Notes: generated from the sequence alone by a model not told the origin. DNA of 26,278 bases from DATKZH01 sp964475955 (GCA_964475955.1 CAYYZY010000109.1:1-26278); one strand, 5' to 3'. Counted from the first letter of the stretch, positions 15,148 to 24,924 are shown. Numbers and translations: made by a program.

Positions 15148-15846
15148 CTACTCCCCCAACGCGAAGTCCTTGAGCCGTGCGAGGTACTTCGGCCGCTTGG
15201 GGCCGCCCTCGTTTGCGGGCGTGGAGCACGATCCCCGCTCGGAGATGCCCGATTTCGTCCCTTGCCGCCGACGCACGAGCGACGAGCGGTGGACCGCGCT
15301 ACGTGGCGGGGCAACTTCGATCTCATGCCAGGTGGAGCCCTGCTCCTGCAACTCGGCCAGCAAGGTCGCCTGATCCACCAGCGCATGGGCGATCGACGCA
15401 AATGCTTTCCTCGAAAATATTTGCGCCCCGCCCGCGGTCAAAGGCGGCCGCGCTCGCCGTGGGGGCCGCTTCGACTCCGGCACCAGGCGCCCGATCACCA
15501 CGTCGTGGCGCTGGGCTGCGTGCCAGAGTCGCTGAAGCTCGCCGAGCGGGAAGCAACCGCCTTCATCGGCCAGCAGGAGAAGGTCGCCCCGGCTTCGTTC
15601 CGCGGCGGCGCGAATCGCCCCGGCGCGCCCTGGCCGATTCGTATTGCGGAGCGCCAACACCTGGGGGTACCGCGTGGCCAGCTCGTCGGCCACCTCGATC
15701 GTGGCGTCGGTCGAGCCGTCGTCGGCGATCACCACCTCGAAATCTCGGGTAAGCTCCGGCAGGACCTCGAGAAGCGCGTGGACCGTCGCCGCAAGCGTCG
15801 ATTGGGCGTTGTGGACCGGCGTTAGGGCGCTGAGCGAACGTTCCAA
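15148..15846 (-). CDS. Family 2-like glycosyltransferase, small
   Basis: A 232-aa GT-A fold protein. The start is taken as TTG 15846, with GAGGTG upstream at seven bases; GTG 15855 is an alternative, and the ATG at 16080 would add about 78 unrelated residues. The N terminus SLSALTPVHNAQSTL and the nucleotide-binding FEVVIADDGSTDAT (36-49) are typical of family 2. The position of the metal-binding DxD reads LLLLADEGGCFP (90-100), giving Asp94-Glu95, not a standard DxD. No membrane helix is present and the chain is shorter than most members, ending in an Arg-rich tail. Either metal binding is unusual or the enzyme is inactive. The acceptor is unknown. Confidence 0.7.
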   Translation of the reverse strand: MERSLSALTPVHNAQSTLAATVHALLEVLPELTRDFEVVIADDGSTDATIEVADELATRYPQVLALRNTNRPGRAGAIRAAAERSRGDLLLLADEGGCFPLGELQRLWHAAQRHDVVIGRLVPESKRPPRRARPPLTAGGAQIFSRKAFASIAHALVDQATLLAELQEQGSTWHEIEVAPPRSAVHRSSLVRRRQGTKSGISERGSCSTPANEGGPKRPKYLARLKDFALGE

Positions 15847-16457
15847 GGGGACACCTCGCGGCGGGAGGGAAACGGCACGGCGCGACGGGTCACTATGAAT
15901 GTCGGACGGGCGCGCGCCGCCGCTCCAAAGTCCCCTGAACGGGCCCTGTTGCGCGACTCGTAAGGGCACCGACGGTCGTTCCGCATCGATGGCGTCTGCC
16001 CCTGAACGAGCGTTCCACGGAGTGACGGATGTGCCGAACTCGACGATTGTCGGAGCGGCCACGCAGCAGCAAGACGCCACCGGCTCTCGGCGCGACCGGC
16101 CGACAAAGCCCCGAATGGCCCCCGATTCTTGGCGGCGAGAGGACGCGTCGGTCCCCCAAGCCGGAGTGGTTCGGCGAGCTTCCTCCCCCGGACGGCCCCT
16201 GGCATGCGGGCCTTCGGAAAGCTATCCTGGTGGGTTTTGAGACCTCGGGCGCGGTCGGCCCAAGCGGCCGAGAACCCGCTGGCCGGGGCGGTTGTCCCCA
16301 AGCGCGATCCGTTGGTCGCGTCCCGGCCTGCCAGGCCCCGACGCGGCCTCGCGGTCGCGACCAGACAGGACGGAATGCCATTCCGTTTTACGAACACGCG
16401 CACCGCGTGCCGCGGGAACGAAGACCCTACCTAACCAGACAGACATTGGTCGAAACC
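15847..16457. other. Divergent intergenic region
   Basis: No supported gene in 611 bases between the minus-strand glycosyltransferase and plus-strand hisI; frames open into hisI from 16029 show no domain. It contains a palindrome, ACGGAATG-c-CATTCCGT (16370-16386), about 70 bases before hisI, that could be an operator but cannot fold as a hairpin without opening its centre. Confidence 0.5.
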
Positions 16458-16865
16458 ATGACCCAACGCCAAGAGCCCCCCCAGGAAGCCGCCGATTTCT
16501 CCAAGGGCGACGGGCTTCTGCCGGCCATCGCCCAAGACGCCGAGTCGGGCGAGGTCCTGATGATGGCCTACATGAACCGGGAGAGCTTCGCCGAGACGCT
16601 GGCCACCGGCCGGGCCGTCTACTACAGCCGCAGCCGGAAGAAGCTGTGGCGCAAGGGCGAAGAGAGCGGCAACGTGCAAAACGTGCGCGCCGTCTACGTC
16701 GATTGCGACCGCGACACCATCCTGCTCCGGGTCGAGCAGGTCGGCGGCGCCGCCTGCCACGAAGGGTACCGAAGCTGCTTCTATCGCCAGGTCACTCCCG
16801 GCGGCCTCCACGTCGTGGGCGAGCGCGTGTTCGATCCCAACGAGGTCTACAAGAAACCGGGGTGA
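16458..16865 (+). CDS. hisI: Phosphoribosyl-AMP cyclohydrolase
   Basis: A 135-aa enzyme of histidine synthesis that opens the ring of phosphoribosyl-AMP. Family motifs run the whole length: GEVLMMAYMN (31-40), YYSRSRKKLWRKGEESGNVQ (55-74), VDCDRDTILLRVEQ (81-94; acidic metal site) and the zinc cysteines in AACHEGYRSCFYR (98-110). No pyrophosphohydrolase (HisE) domain is fused. ATG 16458 is fixed by the start of family similarity; there is no Shine-Dalgarno site. The next gene, hisG, lies 59 bases downstream on the same strand. Confidence 0.95.
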   Translation: MTQRQEPPQEAADFSKGDGLLPAIAQDAESGEVLMMAYMNRESFAETLATGRAVYYSRSRKKLWRKGEESGNVQNVRAVYVDCDRDTILLRVEQVGGAACHEGYRSCFYRQVTPGGLHVVGERVFDPNEVYKKPG

Positions 16866-16924
16866 CGAGAGCATCTCCAACCGGCACTCCCCAATCCGCA
16901 ATTCTCCATTCTCAATTCCCAATC
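16866..16924. repeat. Low-complexity pyrimidine-rich spacer between hisI and hisG
   Basis: Imperfect short repeats (AATTCTCC, ATTCTC, AATTCCC, AATC) run up to the hisG start with no ribosome-binding site. This resembles the 14-bp array in front of the anti-sigma-like gene. Confidence 0.45.
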
Positions 16925-17800
16925 ATGTCCAACGTCCTCAAATTGGGTGTCCCCGCCGGCAGCTTGCAGGAGGCCACCGCCGAGCTGTTTCGCCGCGCCG
17001 GCTTCAAGATCTCGTTCAGCTCGCGGAGCTATTACCCCTCGATCGACGACGACGAAATCGACTGCCTGCTGATCCGCGCGCAGGAGATGGCCCGCTACGT
17101 GGGGGACGGCGTGCTCGACGCCGGGCTGACCGGCCACGACTGGATCATGGAGACCGGGGCCGACGTGCACGAAGTGGCCGAGCTGGTCTTCTCCAAGGTG
17201 AGCCGCCGCCCCGTGCGCTGGGTGCTCTGCGTGCCGGAGGATTCGCCGGTCCGAAGCGTCGGCGACCTGGAAGGCAAGCGAATCGCCACCGAGGCGGTCG
17301 GGCTGACCTCGCGGTATCTGGCCGAGCACGGCGTCAGCGCGCGGGTGGAGTTCAGTTGGGGGGCCACCGAGGTCAAGCCGCCCAAGCTGGCCGACGCGAT
17401 CGTCGAGGTGACCGAGACGGGCAGCTCGCTTCGGGCGAACAACCTGCGGATCGTCGCCGAGGTGCTCCAGAGCACGCCGCGTCTGATCGCCAACCACCAG
17501 GCGTACGCCGATGCGTGGAAGCGGCAGAAGATCGACGATATCGCCCTGATGCTCCAAGGGGCCATGGCGGCGGAGGACAAGGTGGGGCTGATGATGAACG
17601 TCCCCCGCGAGAAGCTGCCCAAGGTGCTCGCGCTTCTGCCCGCGCTGCAAAAACCGACCGTGGCCGACCTGGCCGACCGCGACTGGGTCTCGGTGACCAC
17701 GATCCTCGACGAGTCGGTCGTCCGCCACATCATCCCCCGGCTCAAGGCGGCCGGGGCCCAAGGGCTGGTCGAGTACCCGCTGAACAAGGTCATCGAATGA
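16925..17800 (+). CDS. hisG: ATP phosphoribosyltransferase, long form
   Basis: A 291-aa enzyme that catalyses the first step of histidine synthesis, from ATP and PRPP. MSNVLKLGVPAGSLQEATAE opens the catalytic domain. GDGVLDAGLTGHDWIMETGA (about 59-78) and the PRPP-loop region EVTETGSSLRANNLRIV (about 161-177) are typical. The last 75 residues (MMNVPREKLPKVLALLPALQ, then a block ending VEYPLNKVIE) are the regulatory C-terminal domain of long, HisZ-independent enzymes, so histidine feedback control is expected. It is one of two his genes in the window; the rest of the pathway is elsewhere. Confidence 0.95.
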   Translation: MSNVLKLGVPAGSLQEATAELFRRAGFKISFSSRSYYPSIDDDEIDCLLIRAQEMARYVGDGVLDAGLTGHDWIMETGADVHEVAELVFSKVSRRPVRWVLCVPEDSPVRSVGDLEGKRIATEAVGLTSRYLAEHGVSARVEFSWGATEVKPPKLADAIVEVTETGSSLRANNLRIVAEVLQSTPRLIANHQAYADAWKRQKIDDIALMLQGAMAAEDKVGLMMNVPREKLPKVLALLPALQKPTVADLADRDWVSVTTILDESVVRHIIPRLKAAGAQGLVEYPLNKVIE

Positions 17801-17858
17801 TTGACCCTCGCCGCGGCGCCGGTTATGGTACTACCGGTGCGCCGGTACCCGTTTAGCT

Positions 17859-17916
17859 GCCGACGGCACGTCGGCGCCGTTCATCGGCTCGGTATAGCCG
17901 CCGACGGCACGTCGGC
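17859..17916. repeat. Two identical small hairpins, 41 bases apart
   Basis: GCCGACGGCACGTCGGC occurs at 17859-17875 and 17900-17916, each folding as GCCGACG/CGTCGGC with a three-base loop and each preceded by a TAGC. A third structure, ACCGG-tgcg-CCGGT, lies just upstream. They follow hisG and may end its transcript or be REP-like copies. Confidence 0.65.
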
Positions 17917-17986
17917 GTCCCGCCCACGACGGTCGACACGCCCCGCGCGAACCCCGAGGCCCCCAACCATCCCCCGGAGGAACCCC

Positions 17987-18676
17987 ATGCGACACTCCCT
18001 GACGATTCTCTGTGCCGGACTGGCCCTTGCCGCCCTCTTTTGCGGCGCCGCCGCGACGCTTGCCGCCGACGAGTGCAAACTGCCGCTGGTGTTCGAAGAC
18101 GACTTCGAGAAGGGCGCCGATCACTGGCAGCCCACCGATCCGGCGGCCTGGCGGATCGTGGAGACCACTTCGGGCAACGTGTACAACCAGTTCAAGACGT
18201 CGAAGTACAAGCCGCCGCATCGCAGCCCGTACAACGTCTCGCTCGTCAAAGACGTGCTGGTCAGCGACTTCGTGCTCAACGTCAAGGTGCAGAGCACGAA
18301 CAAGGGGGCCGGCGCCCACCGCGACATGTGCCTGTTCTTCAACTACCAGGACCCGGCCCATTTCTACTACGTGCACCTGGGCAAGCGGCCCGACCCGCAT
18401 TCCAGCCAGATCATGATCGTCAACGACGCGCCCCGGAAGATGATCACCAAGAACGAGTCGCCCGGCGTCCCCTGGGACGACGAGTGGCACCAGGTGAAGA
18501 TCGTCCGCCGCACGGCCGACGGCGCGATCGAGATCTACTTCGACGACATGAACAAACCGATGATGGTCGCCTCCGACAAGACCTTCACCTGGGGCCAGGT
18601 CGGTCTCGGCTCGTTCGACGACAACGGCAACTGGGACGACTTCAAGCTGTACGGCGAGAAGGTCGAGAAGAAGTAG
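17987..18676 (+). CDS. Secreted LamG/DUF1080-like protein
   Basis: A 229-aa exported protein; ATG 17987 follows GGAGG at six bases. A signal peptide (1 to about 27) ends ATLAA before DECKLP. The mature part is a single concanavalin-like beta sandwich: LVFEDDFEKGADHWQ at its start, a core FLFF-type strand (CLFFNYQDPAHFYYVHLGKR) and the ending VGLGSFDDNGNWDDFKLYG, typical of DUF1080/LamG proteins abundant in Planctomycetes. These bind or process sugars; no catalytic residues can be assigned. The next gene starts 61 bases downstream. Confidence 0.8.
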   Translation: MRHSLTILCAGLALAALFCGAAATLAADECKLPLVFEDDFEKGADHWQPTDPAAWRIVETTSGNVYNQFKTSKYKPPHRSPYNVSLVKDVLVSDFVLNVKVQSTNKGAGAHRDMCLFFNYQDPAHFYYVHLGKRPDPHSSQIMIVNDAPRKMITKNESPGVPWDDEWHQVKIVRRTADGAIEIYFDDMNKPMMVASDKTFTWGQVGLGSFDDNGNWDDFKLYGEKVEKK

Positions 18677-18737
18677 GTCGCTCCCCGACGCGAGACGGCC
18701 CGTGGCGGCGCGCGAGCGTAGACCGCGGAGAGAGGGC

Positions 18738-20000
18738 ATGAAAGGTACACGTTGCGCGATCGCGCTCGCGGCGATGGCGGCGGTCCTCTCGTCTTCGCTG
18801 CCCGCGAGAGCCGACTACACGACCGAGTGCCTCCTGTCGTTCGATTGGGTCATCGATTCGTCGGACGAGGTCCACCACGTGCGCGTGGAGTCGCCCGGCG
18901 ACGACGGCCCACTGGTGCCCCGGCGGGTGAAGACGCTCAAGCAGTTGCCGGGCACCGAGCCGCAGCGCGAGAAGGACCTCGGGCAGTTCCCGTTTCCTCG
19001 CCGTGCCAAGCCCGGCGACGAGTGGCTGCTCTTCCTCCGGCTGAAAGAGGACGGGCCGCCTTCGGTCGTGCAGTGGGTCAATCTCACACGTCCTTCGGCC
19101 GACTTCCGCGACGCCGCCGTGGACCGCCGCGGCGAGCCGATCGCCGGCCGCGACGCGGTGATGCAGGCGCTCCGCGCACGTCTCAAGCTGGGCCGCCGCC
19201 CCCCGGCGACCTCGGATCGCGAGGCAATCGACGGCCTCGCCCGCGCCACCTACCATCTCGTCGGACCCGCGGGCCGCGCCTTGGGTTCCCTCTCGGGCAT
19301 CCGGCGCGTGATCGGCGGTATCACGATCCGCTCCGAGTGCCAGTATTGGGACAGATCGCCCCACGACCTCGACACGGGCATCGCCGGGATCGTCGTCCCC
19401 GCCGACCCCGAGGACTACGCCGAGCTGTTGGCGGCCGCGAAGAAGTGCATCCACGAGGAACCTGATTCTCCCGTGTACTCCGGCAGATTCGAGATCCCGG
19501 TCTTCGCCCTGTCGAACTACCCGTGCGAACAGACCGAGGAGGTTCTCCGGGCGATCGTCGATGGCAACAGCCACTACTCGCTCGGCTACCGAAGCACGGC
19601 CAAGAAGGTGCTGGACTACTTCCGGTACTACCCCGCCAAGACTGATCCGCTGCACGACGAGCTTGTCGGGCGCTGGCGGCTCGCGGGGCACCGGGAGCGG
19701 ATCGACGTGACGCTCCGCCCCGACAACTCTTTCGTCGCCGAGAGTTTCGACCGCCCCACAGTTCAGGGCGCCGAGCCAAAGCTCAGGTGGTACGGCGAGG
19801 GGCGTTGGGCCGTGCGCGATCGGAAACTCTCCATCTATCGAACCCGCCATCGGTTGCCCGACAGCGACGCCCTCGAGAAGTCCTTTATGTACCACCGACG
19901 GCTCTTTGAAGACAAGCGGATCCTCGACGTCTCGGCCAACCGGGTCGTTCTGGAAAACGGTCCGCGCATGGAGCGAATCGCCGAGCCGGCCGCCCCGTAG
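18738..20000 (+). CDS. Secreted protein of unknown function
   Basis: A 420-aa protein; ATG 18738 follows GGAGAGAGGG. Residues 1 to about 25 form a signal peptide ending PARA before DYTTEC. Visible blocks: an extended segment with PGDEWLLFLRLKEDG (near 92-106), an alpha/beta centre containing LDTGIAGIVVPADPEDYAEL, and a C-terminal beta region (about 310-415) beginning LVGRWRLAGHRERIDVTLRP with alternating strands, like a small lipocalin-type barrel. I recognise no family. A signal and full-length, frame-consistent GC-rich codons support expression to the envelope. It lies 61 bases after the LamG-like gene, and a third exported-protein gene follows; the three may share a promoter. Confidence 0.75.
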   Translation: MKGTRCAIALAAMAAVLSSSLPARADYTTECLLSFDWVIDSSDEVHHVRVESPGDDGPLVPRRVKTLKQLPGTEPQREKDLGQFPFPRRAKPGDEWLLFLRLKEDGPPSVVQWVNLTRPSADFRDAAVDRRGEPIAGRDAVMQALRARLKLGRRPPATSDREAIDGLARATYHLVGPAGRALGSLSGIRRVIGGITIRSECQYWDRSPHDLDTGIAGIVVPADPEDYAELLAAAKKCIHEEPDSPVYSGRFEIPVFALSNYPCEQTEEVLRAIVDGNSHYSLGYRSTAKKVLDYFRYYPAKTDPLHDELVGRWRLAGHRERIDVTLRPDNSFVAESFDRPTVQGAEPKLRWYGEGRWAVRDRKLSIYRTRHRLPDSDALEKSFMYHRRLFEDKRILDVSANRVVLENGPRMERIAEPAAP

Positions 20001-20056
20001 CTCGGCGCCCTTCGCGCGGGATCGTCGGAAAATCACGGATCAGGGAATCCGCGCTT

Positions 20057-21129
20057 ATGGGAGAGATGTTCGCGATGAGGCTTATTGACGGCCTCCGGAT
20101 GGGCGCGTTCCGAGTTCTCCTCACCGTTGCCGTCGCGACGGCGTGGGGCGTCGGCTTTGCCGGCGGGGCGACACAGGATCAGCGACCAGAAGAACCGCCG
20201 GCCTGGCACGAGGTGTATCGGAAGGACGACACGTGGCCGGAGACCATGCTGCTGGCCCGCGCTCGTTACCGGCGGTGGCGCGTCGCCGGGCCGAGTGACA
20301 AGGCGTTCGCCGCCGTCGACCTCGCGCTTCGGCGCATCCGCCTTGCCGATTCCACCTTCGCGATCTACGAACACCGCGTGACGCGCGACTGGGCGGCGCT
20401 GCGGCTTCCGGACGCGTCGTAGGGGCAGCCGCGGTCCATCGCGCCGCTCGACTGGTTCAACGCCGAAAACACCGAGATCGAACGCGGCCTCATTCGCCTG
20501 CCGCTGGACCGCACCGAGGCGGACTGCGAGATCGCCCGGTCGGCCACCGCCCCGTTGCGGGCGCGCCTCGCGGTGCTCGCAAACGAAAACGTCGAGCCCG
20601 ACGATCCTCGCTGGCTGGAGCTGTACTGCACGGCCACCGACTGGGAACAGCGGCTCGAACCGCTCCGCGCCCTCGACACGTTCGGGCCGTCGGCACGTGC
20701 GGTCCGGAAGGCGTTTTCGGATCAATGCGCCTTCTCCCCGGACGAACTGGAAGAGAAATGCGAAGCCTTGGACGCGCGCTGGAACCGGCTCTTTCAGGAC
20801 CCTCCGATCGCGGCGTCCCAGCAAGCTTCCCTCGCGGCGCTCGTGCAGGAATACGCCGCCCTGCGCAACGAAGTGCGATTCGACGTCAAGCCGGTCGACG
20901 AGTTCCTGGCCGAATTCACCTTCCTCGACATGCAGGCGGAATGGGAAGAGCAACTGGCGAACCTTTACGCCGAGCTGCGGCGGCGCGACTGGTATCGGAA
21001 ACCGGCGGTCGAGCGGCAGGCGCTGCGCCCGGCGGCGCTGATTCTCCACGCATCATGCGCGAGTTCGACCAGTCTGACGTTGCCGGCCCCACGCTTCATG
21101 GCCGACCGGCATCGCGCATGTCCGCGTAG
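20057..21129 (+). pseudogene. Secreted-protein gene broken by an in-frame amber codon
   Basis: The first part (20057-20422) begins with a signal-like N terminus (AFRVLLTVAVATAWGVGFAG) and a helical mature region, ending at TAG 20420-20422. The very next codons remain in the same frame without interruption from 20423 on, with the same codon usage, giving a helical charged protein (ARLAVLANENVEPDDPRW and PVDEFLAEFTFLDMQAEWEE). Near 21030-21045 the likely frame changes: the frame ending at TAG 21129 reads RIMREFDQSDVAGP with high third-position GC, while the original frame runs on as antisense of the subtilase. One nonsense and one probable frameshift make a pseudogene the best call; sequencing error is the alternative. 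Starts 20057, 20066 and 20075 are possible. Confidence 0.65.
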
Positions 21130-24121
21130 ACGGTCGCCAGTTGGAGGGCCATGTCGCCTCGATCCGGGGCTCGGCCGGGCGGAGAGAGCCACGAGGCCGA
21201 ATGGGGGTCTTCGTGATGCCAGGAGTCGGACGAGTCGCCCCATTCGGCGAACACCGCCTGGAACGCCGCCCGCACCTTGGCGAGGCGGTCGGATTGTCGC
21301 TCGGCCTTGGAAGTCGGTTGCGTGCGCGGCTCACTCCGAAGGGATGCGCCGGCCGCCTGACCTCCTCCTGATTGCACGCGGATCACCTCCAGCCCGTTGA
21401 GCACCGTCATCGGGTCGGAGCCGCCCAGGTTTTGGAGACGCAGGGTAAGCTGTCGGTCGGAGACGGTCACTCGATACGTCGTGCTGATCACTTCGTACGC
21501 GGCCGTGCTCACCGTGTCGACCTGCGATCCTTCCAGGAACACGCCCATCTGGTCGTGCGGATAGCGGCCGGCGTCACCCATGNNNNNNNNNNNNNNNNNN
21601 NNNNNNNNNNNNNNNNNNNNNNNNNNNNNNNNNNNNNNNNNNNNNNNNNNNNNNNNNNNNNNNNNNNNNNNNNNNNNNNNNNGGCGTCCAGGATCTCCGG
21701 GCCCACGGTGAGCGAATAGTCGCCCAGCGCCGTCTGCATGGCGAAGCGCAACTCGAACTGCTCCTCGGAAAGGGGCACCACGGAACTCACCGCGATGGGG
21801 CCTCCGGGGCCCGAGAAGCTGGCCACGTCGTCCACCGTGAAGCTGTCCGGCTGCATGGGCTCGACGAACCCGAGGACCACGGAGTCGAACGGCGTGAAAA
21901 CATGGTCCGCCACGTCGGTTGTGACCACCTGGGGCCCCGCGGTGTCCGGTCCGGCCAAACGGATCTCCAGACCGTTGAGCACGACGCTCGGGTCGGTGCC
22001 TCCCAGGTCGTCGATCCGCAGGTCGAGCCGGGCGTCGTTGACGACGACGCGATAGGCGTTGCTGCCCACTTCCCCGGCGGCCGTACTCACCGTGTCGACC
22101 AGGACGCCTTCCACGTAGAGGCCCATCTCGTCGTGGTGGTAGTCGGCCGCGTCGCCCATGGTGAGCTCCACGTCGTACACGGCGCTGGGGAGATCGACCA
22201 CGAATTCCAGCTCGTTTGCGAAAACCAGGTCCCGGCTCAGGTCGTCCCCCGAATACCGATCCGTGCCGGTGACCGATGCGCCCACAAACCCGTAGCCCAA
22301 CAAGGCGTCGTACCGCGCCGTAGCGTCGACGCCGACGAAACCCTCTGCAATCGGGGAGATCGCCGTGCCGAAGTCGAAGCGGTCGGAGAACGGGATCATT
22401 TCGAAGCCGAGCGTGTATTGGTCGTCGGGCACCTCGCCGTTGATCCGGTCGCGATCCTGGTCCATCGGGTTGCCCGCGGCGTCGAGAATTCCGGGCCCGA
22501 AGACCATGCTGTACGTCCCGATCTCGGTCTGGGGGGCGAAACGGACCGCGAACTCGCGGTCATGGGTGTCGGCGACCGGCGTGATCTCCGTGATGGCGAT
22601 CGGCCCGGAAGGGCCTTCGAAGACGACGTCATCGGGCTGGAACGAATCGGGGGAAACCGCACCGTAGAAGGCGAGCCGCATTTCGTCGATCGGGCCGACG
22701 AGTCGCGAAGGCAAGTTCGTTCCCAGCACGCGAGGCCCGGTGACGTCGGGGCCGAGCGCGGAAGCGACGTTGAGTCTTCCCTCCGAGAGAGCCATTTCCA
22801 CGAGCGACTCCTTGGGATCGACCGTCTCCAGGAGCCGATCGACGACCTGGTGGTACGTCCACTCGGGACGGGCTTGCCAGAGCAGGCCGGCGGCTCCCGC
22901 AACGTGCGGAGTGGCCATCGAGGTGCCGTTGAAGGTGGAGTACGTGTCGTTGCGCGTGGTGCTCAGGATGCCGACCCCCGGCGCGGCCAGATCGACGCTC
23001 CCGGCCCCGTAGTTCGAGAACGAGGCCAGTTGATCGGCCGAATCGGTCGCCGCCACGGCGATCACGTTGTCCAGTTCGTAGCTGGCCGGATAGAACGGCA
23101 CGTGGTCGTTGTCTTCGCCGTCGTTTCCGGCGGCCGCCACGAAGAGATGGCCGGCGTCGCCTGCACGGGCGACGGCGTCGTAAACGGCCTGCGAGTAGTA
23201 ATTGCTCGCGCCCCAACTGTTGTTGGAGATCACCGCCCCGTTGGCGACCGCGTAGTCGATCGCCTCGACGGCCGAGCTGAAGTAGCCGCTGCCGCTCGCA
23301 TCGAGGAACTTGAGCGCCATGATCTCGGCCTGCCAGTTGACGCCGACCACGCCCGTTGCGTTGTTCCCGACCGCGGCGATGGTTCCCGCAACGTGGGTGC
23401 CGTGGTCGTGGTCGTCCATCGGGTCGCCGTCGCGATTGTGGAAGTCGTAGCCGTGGACGTCGTCGACGTAACCGTTGCCATCGTTGTCGAGACCGTCGCC
23501 CGGCACCTCGCCCGGATTGACCCACATGTTGGCCGCCAGGTCCTCATGGAAATAGTCGACGCCCGTGTCGATCACGGCCATCAGGGTGTCGGGGCTCCCG
23601 GTCGTGATGTCCCACGCCTCGGGCGCATCGACGTCGGCATCGGCCGTCCCGCCGGTCTGGCCCAGATTGTGAAGCCCCCAAAGGTCCCCGAACTGGGGAT
23701 CGTCGGGCAGCGCCGCGAGTTGGATCCGATAGTCCGGCTCCGCGTAGAGCACCGCCGGATCGGACCGATAGGCGGCCAGCGCTTCGTCCACCGTGGCGCC
23801 CGGGCGAAGCTTCACTTTCCGCAGGCCGGGAACCAGCTTCAGCTCGGGGCCGATTTCCGCCGTATGCTGCGCCGCAGACGCGCGAGGCGCAAGCAAGTCG
23901 GCCTCGCCCATTTCGTCGGTGTTGAAGCGCACGAGAATGTTCGACGGGTCGTACGTGTTCCAATCGACCGCCAGCGGCGATTCCAATGGTTCACACGAAG
24001 GGCCCTCCCACGGGGCCCGCGACAGAAGGCACCGCGGTTCCAGGCCCTCCACCCGCAACGAACGGCGTCGTGGGTGGCGCCTCCGGCCGTTCCAAGCTCC
24101 GCGACGGCGAGAATTGAGCAT
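21096..24121 (-). CDS. Secreted modular subtilase (S8) with LEPR-xLL motif; interrupted by assembly gap
   Basis: The gene runs from ATG 24121 through 813 codons to the gap (21682-21583) and resumes for 161 codons to the stop at 21096. The N terminus is basic with EGLEPRCLLS (25-34), the LEPR-xLL sorting motif of Planctomycetes exported proteins. A propeptide follows (about 60-135; VLYAEPDYRIQ). The peptidase domain (about 145-450) has Asp185 (VIDTGVD), His240 (HGTHVAG), oxyanion Asn333 (AAGNDG) and Ser401 (GTSMATPHVAG), so it should be active. Then come a repeated Ig-like unit (GPRVLGTNLP..., GPQVVTTDVA...) and a carbohydrate-binding-like unit (FDFGTAISPI to VVLNGLEIRL). The post-gap part is a second copy of that unit (MGDAGRYPHDQMGVFLEGSQ to VLNGLEVIRV) and a hydrophilic tail. 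No dockerin is seen. Frame across the gap needs about 317 bases, not 100. Confidence 0.9.
21583..21682. other. Assembly gap (100 N) within the subtilase repeat
   Basis: Exactly 100 N between two copies of the Ig-like/carbohydrate-binding-like repeat. The equivalent stretch in the complete first repeat (from ILDA to MGDA) is 106 codons, so about 317 bases are probably missing, or more if whole repeats were collapsed. Confidence 0.95.
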
Positions 24122-24295
24122 GGCATTGCCCCCATGGCTTGAGACCTTTTGGCCTTCAGGACATCTTCTGAGACGGAATTACGAGACGCGAAAAGCGGTG
24201 GCTTCGGGCGTGGCGAGCCCCGCATCGTCCCGGCAAGTTCCACCCTACGAGCGTCGGCACCGATCGGCCTACAGCAACGGCGCGGGAGTATTGAC

Positions 24296-24424
24296 TCAAG
24301 CTCCACGACTCTGTCGGCCGAGCCGGATGAACAGAGGCGACTCCTCGGAGTCGAAGGCCGCCACGGAGGTCGATCCGTCGGTATTTTCGCTGTAGGCGGC
24401 TTCCAAGGCGACTCCTCTCATCAT
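24296..24424 (-). CDS. Possible small protein (42 aa)
   Basis: A minus-strand frame from ATG 24424 (second ATG 24421) to TGA 24296-24298, about 170 bases upstream of the subtilase start on the same strand. The product includes AAYSENTDGSTSVAAFDSEE and SPLFIRLG; most codons end in G or C, as in true genes here. AAGG lies seven bases before the start. No family is recognised and no homolog could be checked, so it may be chance. Confidence 0.3.
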   Translation of the reverse strand: MMRGVALEAAYSENTDGSTSVAAFDSEESPLFIRLGRQSRGA

Positions 24425-24863
24425 AGGGCCCTTACCAGCACGCCGTGAACCCACGCTCCTCGCGGCACCGCGGAATATCCACGCCGGGTGCCACCGCCGT
24501 CAACCGATGGGGCCCTGGAATCGGCCTCCGTTGCGTCAATGGAGACGCCGGGCGACCCGTTATGCCGATTGCGCAAGGTTTGACGGCCCCCCATCCGGCC
24601 TCGCCCGCGCGTACCGTGCCCGGACGGACGCGTCCCAACGCCGCGTGGTACTCGCTCCTTGGAATCGAGTCGATCGGCTTCGCGGCCGCTCCCCCAAGCG
24701 ATCGAGCGCTCGACCGGCGGCTCCTCGCCGAGCGGCATTCGCGCGGAGCCTGAAACGGGCCGAGGCGGTGCCCGGGCGTGTCGAGCCTCACGGCGCCCGC
24801 TTGCCGCAGCCCGGCGGCGCCGGTAGACTGTGCCCCTGCGGAATGACCCGCCAAGACGCCAAG

Positions 24864-24885
24864 ACCAGCCGGAAGCGCCAGCGAG
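24864..24885. repeat. Diverged fragment of the dispersed repeat core
   Basis: ACCAGCCGGAAGCGCCAGCG plus two bases differs at a few positions from the core found in the elements at 4077 and 13473. It is a solo fragment with no inverted arm. Confidence 0.5.
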
Positions 24886-24924
24886 AAAGAAGCCGGGCGC
24901 AACATGCAAGTGCCGTAATTTGCA

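Noticed and set aside
16029..16457. Upstream extension of hisI
   Set aside because: In-frame but without family similarity; hisI motifs and usual length fit the start at 16458.
21902..24142. 746-codon plus-strand open frame
   Set aside because: It is the antisense of the subtilase, which has full catalytic motifs and a signal; the plus frame has no domain and biased composition.
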